Origin: CAZMHL01 sp045605445
Lineage (GTDB): Bacteria > Bacillota > Clostridia > RGIG6154
Length of the DNA: 64,000 nucleotides
Direction: 5' to 3'
NCBI GenBank assembly: GCA_045605445.1
Contig: JAZUPZ010000024.1
Span: forward strand, 6,821-70,820
The position numbers were made by a program, and so were the translations under genes. The notes under the pieces are model-generated. The model saw nothing but the letters and a program-made list of their open reading frames with translations, ran no database searches and was not told the origin of the DNA. Of the stretch, positions 33,355 through 41,596 are shown one piece after another; positions within the stretch are counted from its first letter, which is position 1; each line of letters starts with the position of its first letter.

Positions 33355-33623
33355 ATGATTTCCTCCTTTTTTGATAATTTTAGAATAACATATATGAAAA
33401 AACAAATCAATACTGAATTTGTTTATTTCCTAAAAAACAGCAATAACACCTAAAAGTGGTGATGTTTTTACTGTTAAAAAAAGATTTTCTCCCCTTAAAA
33501 TTTATTATAATATAAAAACGCCCTGTTTTCCTTTGAAATTTTTATCATTTTACCAAAAAACACGAAAATATTGTTGCTTTTTTCACTTCTCTTTGTTAAA
33601 ATATTTCATAAGGCGGTGATATT

Positions 33624-34442
33624 ATGAGTTCCAACGGTGAAAACTTTTGTCTTTTTGAACGGATTGAATATAAAAAAGAACGCCAGATGAACGATTACCA
33701 TATTCACGATATCTATGAGCTCTATTACCTTGTCAAAGGAAAGGTAAGCTATTTTGTGGGTAATGAGATTTTTAACCTGAAAGCAGGAGATATGCTTATT
33801 ACTCCCCCGAACACCTATCACAAAACCAACTATGATGACAATCTTGCCATTGAGCGTATACTTTTCGCATTCCCAAAAGAATATATAAATCCTGAGTATT
33901 TAATCTACATAAACGAGCTTGAACAGGTAAAGCACATTCAGTTCCCCAAAGACCAGCTTTACAAAATTCAGGAAATTATTAAAAGATTTGAGCATGAACA
34001 CAACCGCCGGGCTGACGGATATGAAAATATGAAGAAAGCAATGCTTTCTGAGTTGCTTATTATGATTTCAAGGCTCAGAATGCGGGAAAGCAAAACAAAA
34101 TTTTCACATTCTTATAAAACAATTCAGGAAGCGGTGCAATATATAAGCACCAATTACAGCCAGGACTTAACCCTTTCCTGCCTTGCAAAAAGGTTTGCAA
34201 TGAGCCCTACCCATTTTTCGAGTCAGTTTAAAAAAATTACCGGGGTTGGTATGAACGACTATCTGAACATAACACGAATTGTAGCAAGTGAGAAGCTTCT
34301 TGAAACCACTGATTTGCCAATTACCAAAATTGCAATGGAATGCGGCTTTAACGACAGCAACTACTTTGCCGCAGTATTTAAAAAAATCAAAGGAATTACA
34401 CCGAAAAAATTTTCGCTTTTGCATAAAAAAACGGTTCTCTGA
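33624..34442 (+). CDS. AraC-family regulator with cupin sensor
   Basis: A 272-residue regulator. Residues 1-120 form a cupin (HIHDIYELYYLVKGKVSYFVG, LKAGDMLITPPNTYHK) with histidines typical of sugar-sensing AraC proteins. The double HTH covers the last 100 residues (MSPTHFSSQFKKITGVGMNDYLN, KIAMECGFNDSNYFAAVFKK). It is divergent from the secreted GH74-like gene across about 270 bp and is its probable activator. Effector probably an oligosaccharide; not proven. Confidence 0.9.
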   Translation: MSSNGENFCLFERIEYKKERQMNDYHIHDIYELYYLVKGKVSYFVGNEIFNLKAGDMLITPPNTYHKTNYDDNLAIERILFAFPKEYINPEYLIYINELEQVKHIQFPKDQLYKIQEIIKRFEHEHNRRADGYENMKKAMLSELLIMISRLRMRESKTKFSHSYKTIQEAVQYISTNYSQDLTLSCLAKRFAMSPTHFSSQFKKITGVGMNDYLNITRIVASEKLLETTDLPITKIAMECGFNDSNYFAAVFKKIKGITPKKFSLLHKKTVL

Positions 34443-34451
34443 AAGAACCGT
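34431..34451. terminator. Terminator overlapping the AraC stop codon
   Basis: ACGGTTC/GAACCGT hairpin with A and T runs on either side, serving both the AraC gene and the convergent amidohydrolase gene. Confidence 0.8.
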
Positions 34452-34467
34452 TTTTTATTGTTTTTTC

Positions 34468-35604
34468 TTATTTAACGATTTTGCCGTCGAGGATAACATT
34501 TACTACATTTGTCAGTGAAACCAGAATATCTCCGTCAGTAATTACAAGGTCGGCATCTTTGCCAACTTCAATTGAGCCTACTCTGTCTTCAATTCCAAGC
34601 TGCTTTGCCGGATTTATTGTTATCGCCTTTAAAGCTTCAAAGGCATCCATTCCGTGTTTCACCGCAAGACCTGCACAAACGGGCAGATGTTCAAGCTGGG
34701 TAACGGGAGCGTCGGTTGTAATGCTTACTGTTACTCCTGCCTTTGAAAGAATCCCCGGGGTTTCAAAGGTTTTGTTTGCAAGCTCCGGCTTGCTTGAGTT
34801 ACACATTGAAGGACCTATTGCAACGGGAACGTTTGCTCTTTTCAGTTCTTCAACAATTAAGTGTCCTTCGGTGCAATGGTCAATTGTAAGCTTAACGTCA
34901 AATTCCTTTGCAATTCTTATAGCTGTGCAGATGTCATCTGCTCTGTGAGCATGAGCCTTAAGAGGAATTTCCTTTTTCATTACGGGAATCATTCCCTCAA
35001 GCTTCATATCAAATTTAGGCATTTTTGAAGCATCGCCCTTTGCTGCCTCTTTTTTTTCAAGATAATCTCTTGCATTGAAAAGAAGCTCTCTGAGCTTTGC
35101 GGCAGTTGTCATTCTTGAAGCATCAGACTTTGAGCCATAAATAGTCTTTGGATTTTCACCAAAGGCGCATTTCATTGCAACCTTTTCTTTTATAATCATA
35201 TCGTCAACGCAGGTGCCCTGAGTTTTTACTGACATGAAAGTACCGCCTACAATGTTGGCACTTCCCGGCCCTACACCGATTGTGGTAATACCTGCTTCAA
35301 GGGCTCTTTTTAACAAAGGATTAAAAGGATTGAAACCGTCGATTGCTCTTAAGTGAGGTGTTAAGATATCATTCTTTTCGTTTATGTCTCCGTTGCCTTT
35401 ATAGGTTGCAAACTGATTGAGACCAACATGACAATGAGCCTCAACAAGACCGGGATAAACATCTCTGCCCTCTGCATCAAGCACTTCGCCCTCGGCTTTA
35501 ATGTCCTTTTCAATTGCTTTAATTTTGCCGTCTTCAATTAAAATGTCGGCAATAAAAGGTTCCTTTTCAACCGCATTATGTATTTTTGCATTTTTAATAA
35601 TTAT
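34468..35604 (-). CDS. Amidohydrolase (imidazolonepropionase/prolidase-like) with irregular start
   Basis: About 378 residues if translation begins near 35604. It is a metal-dependent amidohydrolase: EAHCHVG (HxH), AHAHRAD, TIDHCTEGH and TTDAPV supply the expected ligands, after an N-terminal beta strand set (IIIKNAKIHNA, ADILIEDGKIKAIEKD) that forms the composite sandwich. In frame there is no ATG, GTG or TTG before the GTG at 35484, which would delete that strand set. GGGAG lies eight bases before an in-frame ATA (35604). An out-of-frame ATG at 35612 would join the frame with one extra A in the AAAA run. Either a non-canonical start or a frameshift. Confidence 0.7.
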   Translation of the reverse strand: MIIKNAKIHNAVEKEPFIADILIEDGKIKAIEKDIKAEGEVLDAEGRDVYPGLVEAHCHVGLNQFATYKGNGDINEKNDILTPHLRAIDGFNPFNPLLKRALEAGITTIGVGPGSANIVGGTFMSVKTQGTCVDDMIIKEKVAMKCAFGENPKTIYGSKSDASRMTTAAKLRELLFNARDYLEKKEAAKGDASKMPKFDMKLEGMIPVMKKEIPLKAHAHRADDICTAIRIAKEFDVKLTIDHCTEGHLIVEELKRANVPVAIGPSMCNSSKPELANKTFETPGILSKAGVTVSITTDAPVTQLEHLPVCAGLAVKHGMDAFEALKAITINPAKQLGIEDRVGSIEVGKDADLVITDGDILVSLTNVVNVILDGKIVK

Positions 35605-35621
35605 TTTACCATCTCCCTTTT

Positions 35622-36827
35622 TTATTCTTTTATAAATTTACCCATTAACAAGCATGCTTTTTCTTCGAAAATTCCCGTTTTTGCACATTCCTTTTCGCAG
35701 TATTTATCTACTCCCGCCTCTTCCCTTCTGCTGTCATAAATAATGAAAGGAACAGGATCCATAACGTGGGTTTTAACCTTTAAAGGGGTTGGATGGTCGG
35801 GCATTACAAGAACTTTGTAATCCTCACCGGTTTTTTCCATATAGGAAAGAATAGGTCCTACGATTTTTTCGTCAATAAGCTCAATTGAAAGAACCTTGTT
35901 TTCAAGCTCGCCTCTGTGACCGCACTCGTCGGGAGCTTCAAGGTGAACATAAATAAAATCGTTATTTTCAAGAAGCTTTATTGCAGCCTCTGCCTTGCCT
36001 TCGAAATTTGTATCAACATTGCCCGTTGCACCTTCAACGTCGACAGATTCAAGGCCTGCAGAAATTGCAATACCTTTTATAAGGTCAACTGCGGAAACAA
36101 CGCCGCCTTTAACAGAGTAAAGGCTTTCAAAGGAGGGCAATACAGCCTTGCTTCCCTCTCCCCATATCCAGATGCTGTTTGCAGGGTTAAGTCCCTTTTT
36201 CTTTCTTTCAACATTCACGGGGTGGTTCTTTAAAATTTCGTTGCTCTTCTTCATAAATTCAAGAAGCTTTTCCGAGTTTTCTCCGCTCGGGAGATACTCT
36301 GTTACTTTTCTCCCTGAGATATCGTGAGGCGGAGTAAGGGTCATTGTAAGCTTTCCGTTTTTCTGAACAAGAATGTGTCTGTAAGAAAAGCCGGTATAAA
36401 AGCTGTAAACATCGTCTTTAAGCTCTTTATTAAGGGTTTTTATAAGCTCGTCTGCCTCTTTGGTTGAAATTTCTCCCGCAGAGTAGTCTACCATTGTTTT
36501 TTCTTCGTAATTTTCCTCTTCGGAAAGGGTTACAAAGTTTGTTCTGAAGGTTATATCGGTATCTTCAAGCTTAACGCCAACGGAAACTGCCTCTAAAGGA
36601 GAACGTCCCGTGTAATACTTAGTAGGGTCATAGCCCATAACGGAAAGGTTTGCCGTATCAGAGCCGGGCTTCATTCCGTCGGGCACAGTTTTTGCCATAC
36701 CGCATATGCTCTTTTTTGCAAGGGCATCGATATTAGGCTTTTTTGCCACATCAAGAGGAGTTTTTCCGCCTAAGGCTTCAACGTCCCAGTCAGCCATTCC
36801 GTCGCCAAGAATTGTTATGTACTTCAT
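35622..36827 (-). CDS. apgM: Archaeal-type 2,3-bisphosphoglycerate-independent phosphoglycerate mutase
   Basis: A 401-residue glycolytic enzyme interconverting 3- and 2-phosphoglycerate. It belongs to the alkaline-phosphatase-fold aPGAM branch: ITILGDGMADW at the N-terminus, KPGSDTANLSVMGYDP with the active-site serine, GRSPLEAVSVGV, HLEAPDECGHRG, and MPDHPTPLKVKTH metal ligands near the C-terminus. Length matches the family. AAAGGA precedes the start. Ends ten bases before the amidohydrolase frame begins, so both are probably cotranscribed. Confidence 0.93.
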   Translation of the reverse strand: MKYITILGDGMADWDVEALGGKTPLDVAKKPNIDALAKKSICGMAKTVPDGMKPGSDTANLSVMGYDPTKYYTGRSPLEAVSVGVKLEDTDITFRTNFVTLSEEENYEEKTMVDYSAGEISTKEADELIKTLNKELKDDVYSFYTGFSYRHILVQKNGKLTMTLTPPHDISGRKVTEYLPSGENSEKLLEFMKKSNEILKNHPVNVERKKKGLNPANSIWIWGEGSKAVLPSFESLYSVKGGVVSAVDLIKGIAISAGLESVDVEGATGNVDTNFEGKAEAAIKLLENNDFIYVHLEAPDECGHRGELENKVLSIELIDEKIVGPILSYMEKTGEDYKVLVMPDHPTPLKVKTHVMDPVPFIIYDSRREEAGVDKYCEKECAKTGIFEEKACLLMGKFIKE

Positions 36828-36928
36828 AAAAAATCTATCCTTTCTGCATTATTAAATGCAATATAAAAATCATTACGCAGGTAAGGTCGTGGAAAATTTG
36901 TTTCAGATTGTGCATTTGTATGCCCGAA

Positions 36929-36955
36929 GTAGGGGCGGACGCCTCTGTCCGCCCG
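36929..36955. repeat. REP-like palindrome with GTAG foot
   Basis: Identical over 27 bases to 21417-21443: GTAG, arm GGGCGGAC, loop, arm GTCCGCCC. Here it is seven bases from the YggS stop codon and preceded by CCCGAA. Confidence 0.6.
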
Positions 36956-36961
36956 TGTTTG

Positions 36962-37594
36962 TTAACGAAATAATTTTGAACCAACACGAACCATTGTTGA
37001 ACCGCATTTTACCGCCGTTTCATAGTCGGCACTCATTCCCATTGAAAGAACATCTCCTTCAATGAGATTTTTGCTTTTTAAATTTTCAAATATATCTTTA
37101 AGTAAGGTGAAATAAGGCGTTGCATCGTCGGTTATGGGAGCCATTCCCATTATTCCTTTTATTTTTATGTTTTTAAACTCTTTAAGCCCGTTTACAAAGG
37201 CTTCGGCATTATCAGGTTCAACGCCGAACCTGCCTTCAATGCCCGTTGAGTTTATCTGAACGAGGCAGTATGTCACAACCCCCTCTTTTTCAGAACGTTT
37301 GTTTATTTCCTTTGCAAGCTCAATTGAATCGAGCGAGTGAACAAGATGGGTTTTTCCTATGATATATTTAACCTTATTTGTCTGCAGATGCCCTATAAGA
37401 TGCCACCTTATATCCTTTGGAAGGTTTTCCATTTTTTTAACCATATCCTGAACCTTGTTTTCGCCAAAGTCACGAAGGCCTGCGTTATACGCCTGCATAA
37501 TTTCCTCTTCGGTATGATATTTGCTCACGGCAATCAAAGTTACGTTTTCGTTGAGATTTTTTTTAATTTCGGAAATATTTTTTTCAATGCTCAA
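36962..37594 (-). CDS. YggS/PLPBP family pyridoxal-phosphate homeostasis protein
   Basis: A protein of about 210 residues with a TIM-barrel alanine-racemase-like fold that binds PLP and buffers it. Motifs: LIAVSKYHTEEEI, with the Schiff-base lysine; WHLIGHLQTNKVKYI; INSTGIEGRFG; and SMGMSADYETAVKCGSTMVRVGSKLF at the end. All are diagnostic. The start is probably the TTG at 37594, eight bases after GGGGAGG; the TTG at 37600 is too close to it. No neighbours of the usual yggS-sepF division cluster are present. Confidence 0.92.
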   Translation of the reverse strand: MSIEKNISEIKKNLNENVTLIAVSKYHTEEEIMQAYNAGLRDFGENKVQDMVKKMENLPKDIRWHLIGHLQTNKVKYIIGKTHLVHSLDSIELAKEINKRSEKEGVVTYCLVQINSTGIEGRFGVEPDNAEAFVNGLKEFKNIKIKGIMGMAPITDDATPYFTLLKDIFENLKSKNLIEGDVLSMGMSADYETAVKCGSTMVRVGSKLFR

Positions 37595-37695
37595 GTTCAA
37601 AACCTCCCCTGTATTTGTTAATTATACCATTATGTAGTTCAAAAATCAACTCATTTCTTTATAAAGATACCATATGTTGTAACAGGCGAAAAGAC

Positions 37696-37724
37696 TTGAT
37701 TTTTTTGCAGATTTAGTGTAGAAT
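37696..37724 (+). promoter_or_regulatory. Promoter of mreB-like gene
   Basis: TTGATT (37696-37701), 17-bp spacer, TAGAAT (37719-37724). Confidence 0.65.
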
Positions 37725-37772
37725 ATAAGTTACTGTCTACGGAAAATGAAAATATAAGAAAGGATGAAAATA

Positions 37773-38813
37773 ATGTTGGATTTTTTCAAAAGAATGTTCG
37801 GATTCGGAACTGATATCGGCATTGATCTGGGAACTGCAACGGTTCTTGTTTACGTTAAGGATAAGGGCATTGTTATAAGAGAACCTTCTGTTGTTGCTAT
37901 TGACAAAACAACAGGTCAGGTTATTAAAGTTGGCGTTGAAGCTCAGGAAATGCTCGGCAGAACCCCGGGCAACATCGTTGCAATACGTCCTCTTCGTGAA
38001 GGCGTTATTTCTGACTATGAAACAACAGAAAAAATGCTTAAATATTTCCTGTCAAAGGTTAATGCTTCAAAGCTTTTCAAGCCCCGTGTTATCGTTTGCG
38101 TTCCAAGCGGCGTAACGGAGGTTGAACAGAGAGCAGTTATCGATGCTACAATTCACGCAGGCGCAAGAACTGTTCATATTATCGAAGAGCCTATCGCTGC
38201 TGCAATCGGCGCAGGTATTGAAATTGAAAAGCCTTACGGCTCAATGGTCGTTGATATCGGCGGCGGCACAACCGACATTGCTGTTATTTCCCTCGGCGGA
38301 ATAGTTGCAAGCGAATCAATTAAGGTTGGCGGCGACAAGTTTGACGAAGCAATTGTTAAATATGTTAAAAAGAAATATAATGTTGCAATTGGCGAAAGAA
38401 CCGCAGAAGAAATTAAAATTCAGGTTGGAAGCGTTTACTACAGAGATCAGGTTGTAAGCTGTTCCGTTAAAGGACGAAGCCTTATTTCAGGCCTTCCCCA
38501 GACTATTACAATTTCATCTGAGGAAACCTTTGAAGCCCTTGAAGAGCCCGTTTCACAGATTTGCGAAACAATTCACGGCGTTATGGAGCAAACCCCTCCG
38601 GAGCTTATCGGCGATATTTCCACAAGAGGTATTATCTTAACCGGTGGCGGAGCTCTTATTTACGGACTGGACAAGCTCCTTCAGAGAGAAACAGGAATTA
38701 AGGTTGAAGTTGCAAACGACGCTGTTTCCTGCGTTGCTCTGGGCACGGGTACTGCCCTTGCTCATATTGAAGACCTTGGCTCTCTTGCCAAAACAAGATA
38801 TCAGAGAGGTTAA
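37773..38813 (+). CDS. mreB: MreB/Mbl rod-shape actin homologue
   Basis: A 346-residue actin-fold ATPase that organises lateral cell-wall synthesis under the membrane. It has phosphate-1 GIDLGTATVLVYVKDKG, phosphate-2 VVDIGGGTTDIAVISLGG, the adenosine motif ILTGGGALIYGLDKLL, and an amphipathic N-terminus (MLDFFKRMFGF). The ATG at 37773 has AAAGGA at good spacing; the ATG at 37764 is too close to it. It stands alone, without mreC, mreD or rodA, so it could be the Mbl or MreBH type. Confidence 0.9.
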   Translation: MLDFFKRMFGFGTDIGIDLGTATVLVYVKDKGIVIREPSVVAIDKTTGQVIKVGVEAQEMLGRTPGNIVAIRPLREGVISDYETTEKMLKYFLSKVNASKLFKPRVIVCVPSGVTEVEQRAVIDATIHAGARTVHIIEEPIAAAIGAGIEIEKPYGSMVVDIGGGTTDIAVISLGGIVASESIKVGGDKFDEAIVKYVKKKYNVAIGERTAEEIKIQVGSVYYRDQVVSCSVKGRSLISGLPQTITISSEETFEALEEPVSQICETIHGVMEQTPPELIGDISTRGIILTGGGALIYGLDKLLQRETGIKVEVANDAVSCVALGTGTALAHIEDLGSLAKTRYQRG

Positions 38814-38835
38814 TTTCGTCAAAGAAAATTAACTC

Positions 38836-38864
38836 TTGACAAAAAATGTAATTTCAGCTATAAT
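38836..38864 (+). promoter_or_regulatory. Consensus promoter of rpsF-ssb-rpsR
   Basis: TTGACA (38836-38841), 17-bp spacer, TATAAT (38859-38864). A perfect consensus, as expected for a ribosomal protein operon. Confidence 0.85.
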
Positions 38865-38894
38865 TATATGGTTGAATTTATATTCAATATCCTT

Positions 38895-38915
38895 ACCTGT
38901 ATATAAGGTACAGGT
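38895..38915 (+). promoter_or_regulatory. Leader hairpin of rpsF operon
   Basis: ACCTGTA/TACAGGT seven-base stem in the 5' leader. In many bacteria the S6:S18 complex binds a leader hairpin in this operon; the conserved CCG loop features were not evident here, so autoregulation is only a possibility. Confidence 0.35.
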
Positions 38916-38942
38916 CAAAAGTCCAAAGGGAGGTGTAAAGAA

Positions 38943-39239
38943 ATGGTTAAAATTAACAAGTATGAAACAATATTTATTATTGATTCAACAAAGACTGAAG
39001 AACAGATTGCAGCCTTAACTGAAAAATTCAAATCATTGATTTCCGCTTCAGGTGAAATCGTAAAGGTTGACGAATGGGGCAAAAGAAGACTTGCTTACCC
39101 AATCAACGATTTAACTGAAGGTTACTATGTTTTGGTTGAATTCACAGCTGCTCCTGAATTCCCGGCTGAACTTAACAGACAGTTCAAGATTACAGACGGA
39201 ATTCTCAGATACATTGTTATCAACAAGGAAGAGAAATAA
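38943..39239 (+). CDS. rpsF: 30S ribosomal protein S6
   Basis: A 98-residue ribosomal protein. The opening KYETIFIIDSTKTEEQIAALTEKF and the WGKRRLAYPINDLTEGYYVLVEF segment are diagnostic of S6, which pairs with S18 on the platform of the small subunit. GGGAGGTG precedes the ATG. First gene of the conserved rpsF-ssb-rpsR operon. Confidence 0.97.
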   Translation: MVKINKYETIFIIDSTKTEEQIAALTEKFKSLISASGEIVKVDEWGKRRLAYPINDLTEGYYVLVEFTAAPEFPAELNRQFKITDGILRYIVINKEEK

Positions 39240-39257
39240 GAAAGGTAAGGTGTTATT

Positions 39258-39701
39258 ATGCTTAATAAAGTAGTTTTAATGGGCAGATTAACAAGAGATC
39301 CCGAATTGAGATACACTCCTTCAAACGTTGCGGTTGCAACCTTTTCTCTTGCCGTTGACAGAAACTATGCAAGAGCAGGTGAACAGCGTCAGACTGATTT
39401 TATCAATATTGTCGCTTGGAGAACCACAGCAGAGTTTGTTGCCAAGTATTTCACAAAAGGACAGCTTGTGGCACTTTGCGGAAAATTACAGACCAGAACA
39501 TGGGATGATGCAGAGGGTAAAAAACGTTATGTGACAGAAGTTGTTGCAGACGAAGTATTCTTTGCAGAAGGAAAAAGGGACGGTTCAGCTCCTGCAGCTC
39601 AGAGCTATACAACAGCTCCGCAGGCTCAGCAGACGGCCCCACAGGCAGAATCTAACGACGATTTCGCTATTATGCCTGATGACGATGATTTACCATTTTA
39701 A
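39258..39701 (+). CDS. ssb: Single-stranded DNA-binding protein
   Basis: A 147-residue SSB. The OB-fold occupies residues 1-105 (MLNKVVLMGRLTRDPELRYTP, FINIVAWRTTAEFVAKYFTKG), followed by a Gln/Ala-rich flexible linker and the acidic tip DDDDLPF that recruits partner proteins. Second gene of the operon. Confidence 0.97.
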   Translation: MLNKVVLMGRLTRDPELRYTPSNVAVATFSLAVDRNYARAGEQRQTDFINIVAWRTTAEFVAKYFTKGQLVALCGKLQTRTWDDAEGKKRYVTEVVADEVFFAEGKRDGSAPAAQSYTTAPQAQQTAPQAESNDDFAIMPDDDDLPF

Positions 39702-39717
39702 ACAGGAGGTGTAGTAA

Positions 39718-39969
39718 ATGTCAGAAGTTAAAGAATATAAAGATAAGATCAGAATGAGAAAACCTAAGAAAAAGGTTTGTCAGTTCTGTCAGGATAAAGT
39801 TCAGCTTATTGACTATAAAGATACAATGAAACTTAAGAGATTTGTTTCTGAAAGATCTAAAATTCTTCCAAGAAGAATTACAGGTACTTGTGCAAAGCAC
39901 CAGAGACAGCTCACAGAAGCTATTAAGAGAGCAAGACATATCGCGCTTCTCCCTTACAGCAACGATTGA
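39718..39969 (+). CDS. rpsR: 30S ribosomal protein S18
   Basis: An 83-residue S18 with the CQFC zinc-type N-terminal motif, DYKDTMKLKRFVSERSKILPRR and TGTCAKHQRQLTEAIKRAR. AGGAGGTG lies before the ATG. Retention of the cysteine motif marks it as the zinc-binding (C+) form; whether a C- paralogue exists elsewhere is unknown. Confidence 0.97.
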   Translation: MSEVKEYKDKIRMRKPKKKVCQFCQDKVQLIDYKDTMKLKRFVSERSKILPRRITGTCAKHQRQLTEAIKRARHIALLPYSND

Positions 39970-39974
39970 TTTTT

Positions 39975-40003
39975 AAAAAGCATCCGAAACGGATGCTTTT
40001 TTT
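39975..40003 (+). terminator. Terminator of rpsF operon
   Basis: AGCATCCG/CGGATGCT stem with T-run directly after rpsR. Confidence 0.9.
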
Positions 40004-40041
40004 AGTTAATAGATAAGAGATAATAGTTAATAGAAATTGAA

Positions 40042-40066
40042 CAAAGCCGAAACGGCTTTGTTTTTA
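40042..40066 (+). terminator. Second terminator downstream of rpsR
   Basis: CAAAGCCG/CGGCTTTG stem and T-run, preceded by TTAATAGATAAGAGATAATAG-type repeats. Confidence 0.75.
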
Positions 40067-40121
40067 TTGCAATTTACGTATTTTTGTAGTATCATTATAT
40101 ACATAAAGTGAGGTACATAAA

Positions 40122-41033
40122 ATGAAAAAAACTATTTCAATGGTTTACAGGCTGGCGTACATATTTTTCTTTTTGCTTGCCCTGTTCACAAAAATGAATT
40201 TCGATATTTCAAAGGTTGACATTGTTCTTTATTCCTTTGCTCTTATTACCGACACTGTTTCGGCTATTGCAATGCTTTTTTATGTTATAATGAGCATTAA
40301 GGGCAAGCCCGACGGCTTTATTACAAAAATAAAGCTTATTGCCGCCTTTTTATCTTTGGTGCTTTTAATTATGAACTACAACAGCATTTTAGGCAATGTT
40401 AACGTTGAGTGGATTTTAAACTGTCTGCTTCCTCTTATGCTTTTGCTTGACTATATTTTGTTCGATGCCAAAGCAAAGCTTATAAAGCAAACCTCAACTC
40501 TTTTCAAGGCTCTTTTCATTGCCCTTGGTGCTTTTGCCTTTTACAAAAAATTCGGACTTGATATTTCAGCTTTTATAAAGGGGCTTACAAGCTTTTCAAA
40601 TCTTGTAACCTTTGCCGCAATTCTTTATATGCTTTTATCTTTTATTTATCTTATTTTCAGCGGCTCCTACAAAGCAAACTTCAAAAATGCGGAATTTGAA
40701 GCAATTCTTATTACCGCTCTGGTTACAAACTTTGTTCTTTTTAAGTTTTCGGGCTACAATATCGTGAAAACCGATTTTCCAAACGTTATTATTCATTATA
40801 TTCTGCCCCTTATGCTGATTGTAAACTTTATTTTCTTTACTCCAAAATCGGCAATCCCCGGCTGGAAGCCGATTATATGGACGTTGATTGTAATTGCAAT
40901 TTTTATAATAGAGTTTGTTTTCAATACAAATATCGGCTATTTTAAAAACATAACAAACCTGCTTATTTATAACCTTGCAACTCCCCTTCTTTCAGCCTAC
41001 GGAGTGTATTTTATAAATCTAGTTAAAAGATAA
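40122..41033 (+). CDS. Polytopic membrane protein of unknown function
   Basis: A 303-residue protein made almost entirely of hydrophobic segments; I count about nine to ten transmembrane helices in regular 30-residue spacing, with few charged residues in loops. No recognisable motif or family. A short GAGGTAC site lies ten bases before the ATG. It is isolated between two terminators. The regular layout recalls small Clostridial integral membrane proteins of the Pr6Pr/TIGR02206 type, but I cannot support that. Confidence 0.6.
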   Translation: MKKTISMVYRLAYIFFFLLALFTKMNFDISKVDIVLYSFALITDTVSAIAMLFYVIMSIKGKPDGFITKIKLIAAFLSLVLLIMNYNSILGNVNVEWILNCLLPLMLLLDYILFDAKAKLIKQTSTLFKALFIALGAFAFYKKFGLDISAFIKGLTSFSNLVTFAAILYMLLSFIYLIFSGSYKANFKNAEFEAILITALVTNFVLFKFSGYNIVKTDFPNVIIHYILPLMLIVNFIFFTPKSAIPGWKPIIWTLIVIAIFIIEFVFNTNIGYFKNITNLLIYNLATPLLSAYGVYFINLVKR

Positions 41034-41051
41034 TAGTTAATAGAAAATGTA

Positions 41052-41083
41052 CAAAGCCGACCGTAAAGGTCGGCTTTGTTTTT
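41052..41083 (+). terminator. Terminator of membrane protein gene
   Basis: CAAAGCCGACC/GGTCGGCTTTG stem followed by a T-run, preceded by a GATAATAGTTAATAG repeat like that at 40010. Confidence 0.88.
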
Positions 41084-41203
41084 ATTTATAATCCAAGCAA
41101 CTGCTTTTTCTTTGCAGATTATTTGCTTTTATTTTACACCACTTCTGGTGTATTGTCAATACATCTGATTGAGTGTATGATAAACTTTTTTTGAGGTGGT
41201 TGG

Positions 41204-41419
41204 ATGAAAACCTGGGTTGAAAGATTAAGGGAATTAAGAGAAGATAATGACTTAAAGCAAAAGGATGTTGCAGACGTTTTAAATACTACTCAGCAGGTTT
41301 ATTCAAGATACGAAAAAGGAACAAACGAAATTCCCGTTCACCACGTTATAACCCTTTCAAGATTTTACAAAGTGAGCTGCGACTACATTTTAGGAGAAAC
41401 CGATAATCCGCAAAAATAA
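41204..41419 (+). CDS. XRE-family helix-turn-helix regulator
   Basis: A 71-residue single-domain Cro/CI-type repressor: RLRELREDNDLKQKDVADVLNTTQQVYSRYEKGTNEIPVHHVITLSRFY. The HTH covers residues 10-60 with Q19 and the RYEKG turn in place. Close to many orphan Clostridial regulators with no attached effector domain. GAGGTGG precedes the ATG. Target unknown. Confidence 0.9.
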   Translation: MKTWVERLRELREDNDLKQKDVADVLNTTQQVYSRYEKGTNEIPVHHVITLSRFYKVSCDYILGETDNPQK

Positions 41420-41426
41420 CTCAAAA

Positions 41427-41455
41427 AGAACTCATACAAAAGTATGAGTTCTTTC
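41427..41455 (+). terminator. Terminator of XRE gene
   Basis: AAGAACTCATAC/GTATGAGTTCTT stem, four-base loop, then a T-rich tract. Confidence 0.85.
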
Positions 41456-41484
41456 TTATTTTGTTAACAATTATGGAAAATACT

Positions 41485-41596
41485 AAAAATGTTCGCAGGC
41501 AAGGCGCGGTGAGGAAGACAGTACTTGGTGTACGGCAACGAGCCGCAACACGGCAAGCAAGCCCCTTAAACGGGCTTGCGGTGCGGGCATTTTTAA
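41485..41596. repeat. Folded intergenic repeat, long GTAC subtype
   Basis: Outer stem AAAAATGTTCGCA with TGCGGGCATTTTT. Inside: CAAGGCGCGGTGAGGAAGACA, a GTAC-TTGGT-GTAC hairpin, GGCAACGAG, GCCG/CGGC, and a variable hairpin GCAAGCCC/GGGCTTGC. Homologous over its length to 50898-50999 read on the other strand. The right end overlaps the greA stop codon. Confidence 0.75.

Noticed and set aside
38865..38942. Classic S6:S18 leader motif
   Set aside because: A hairpin exists but the characteristic CCG-containing loop and bulge were not evident; recorded only as a leader hairpin.
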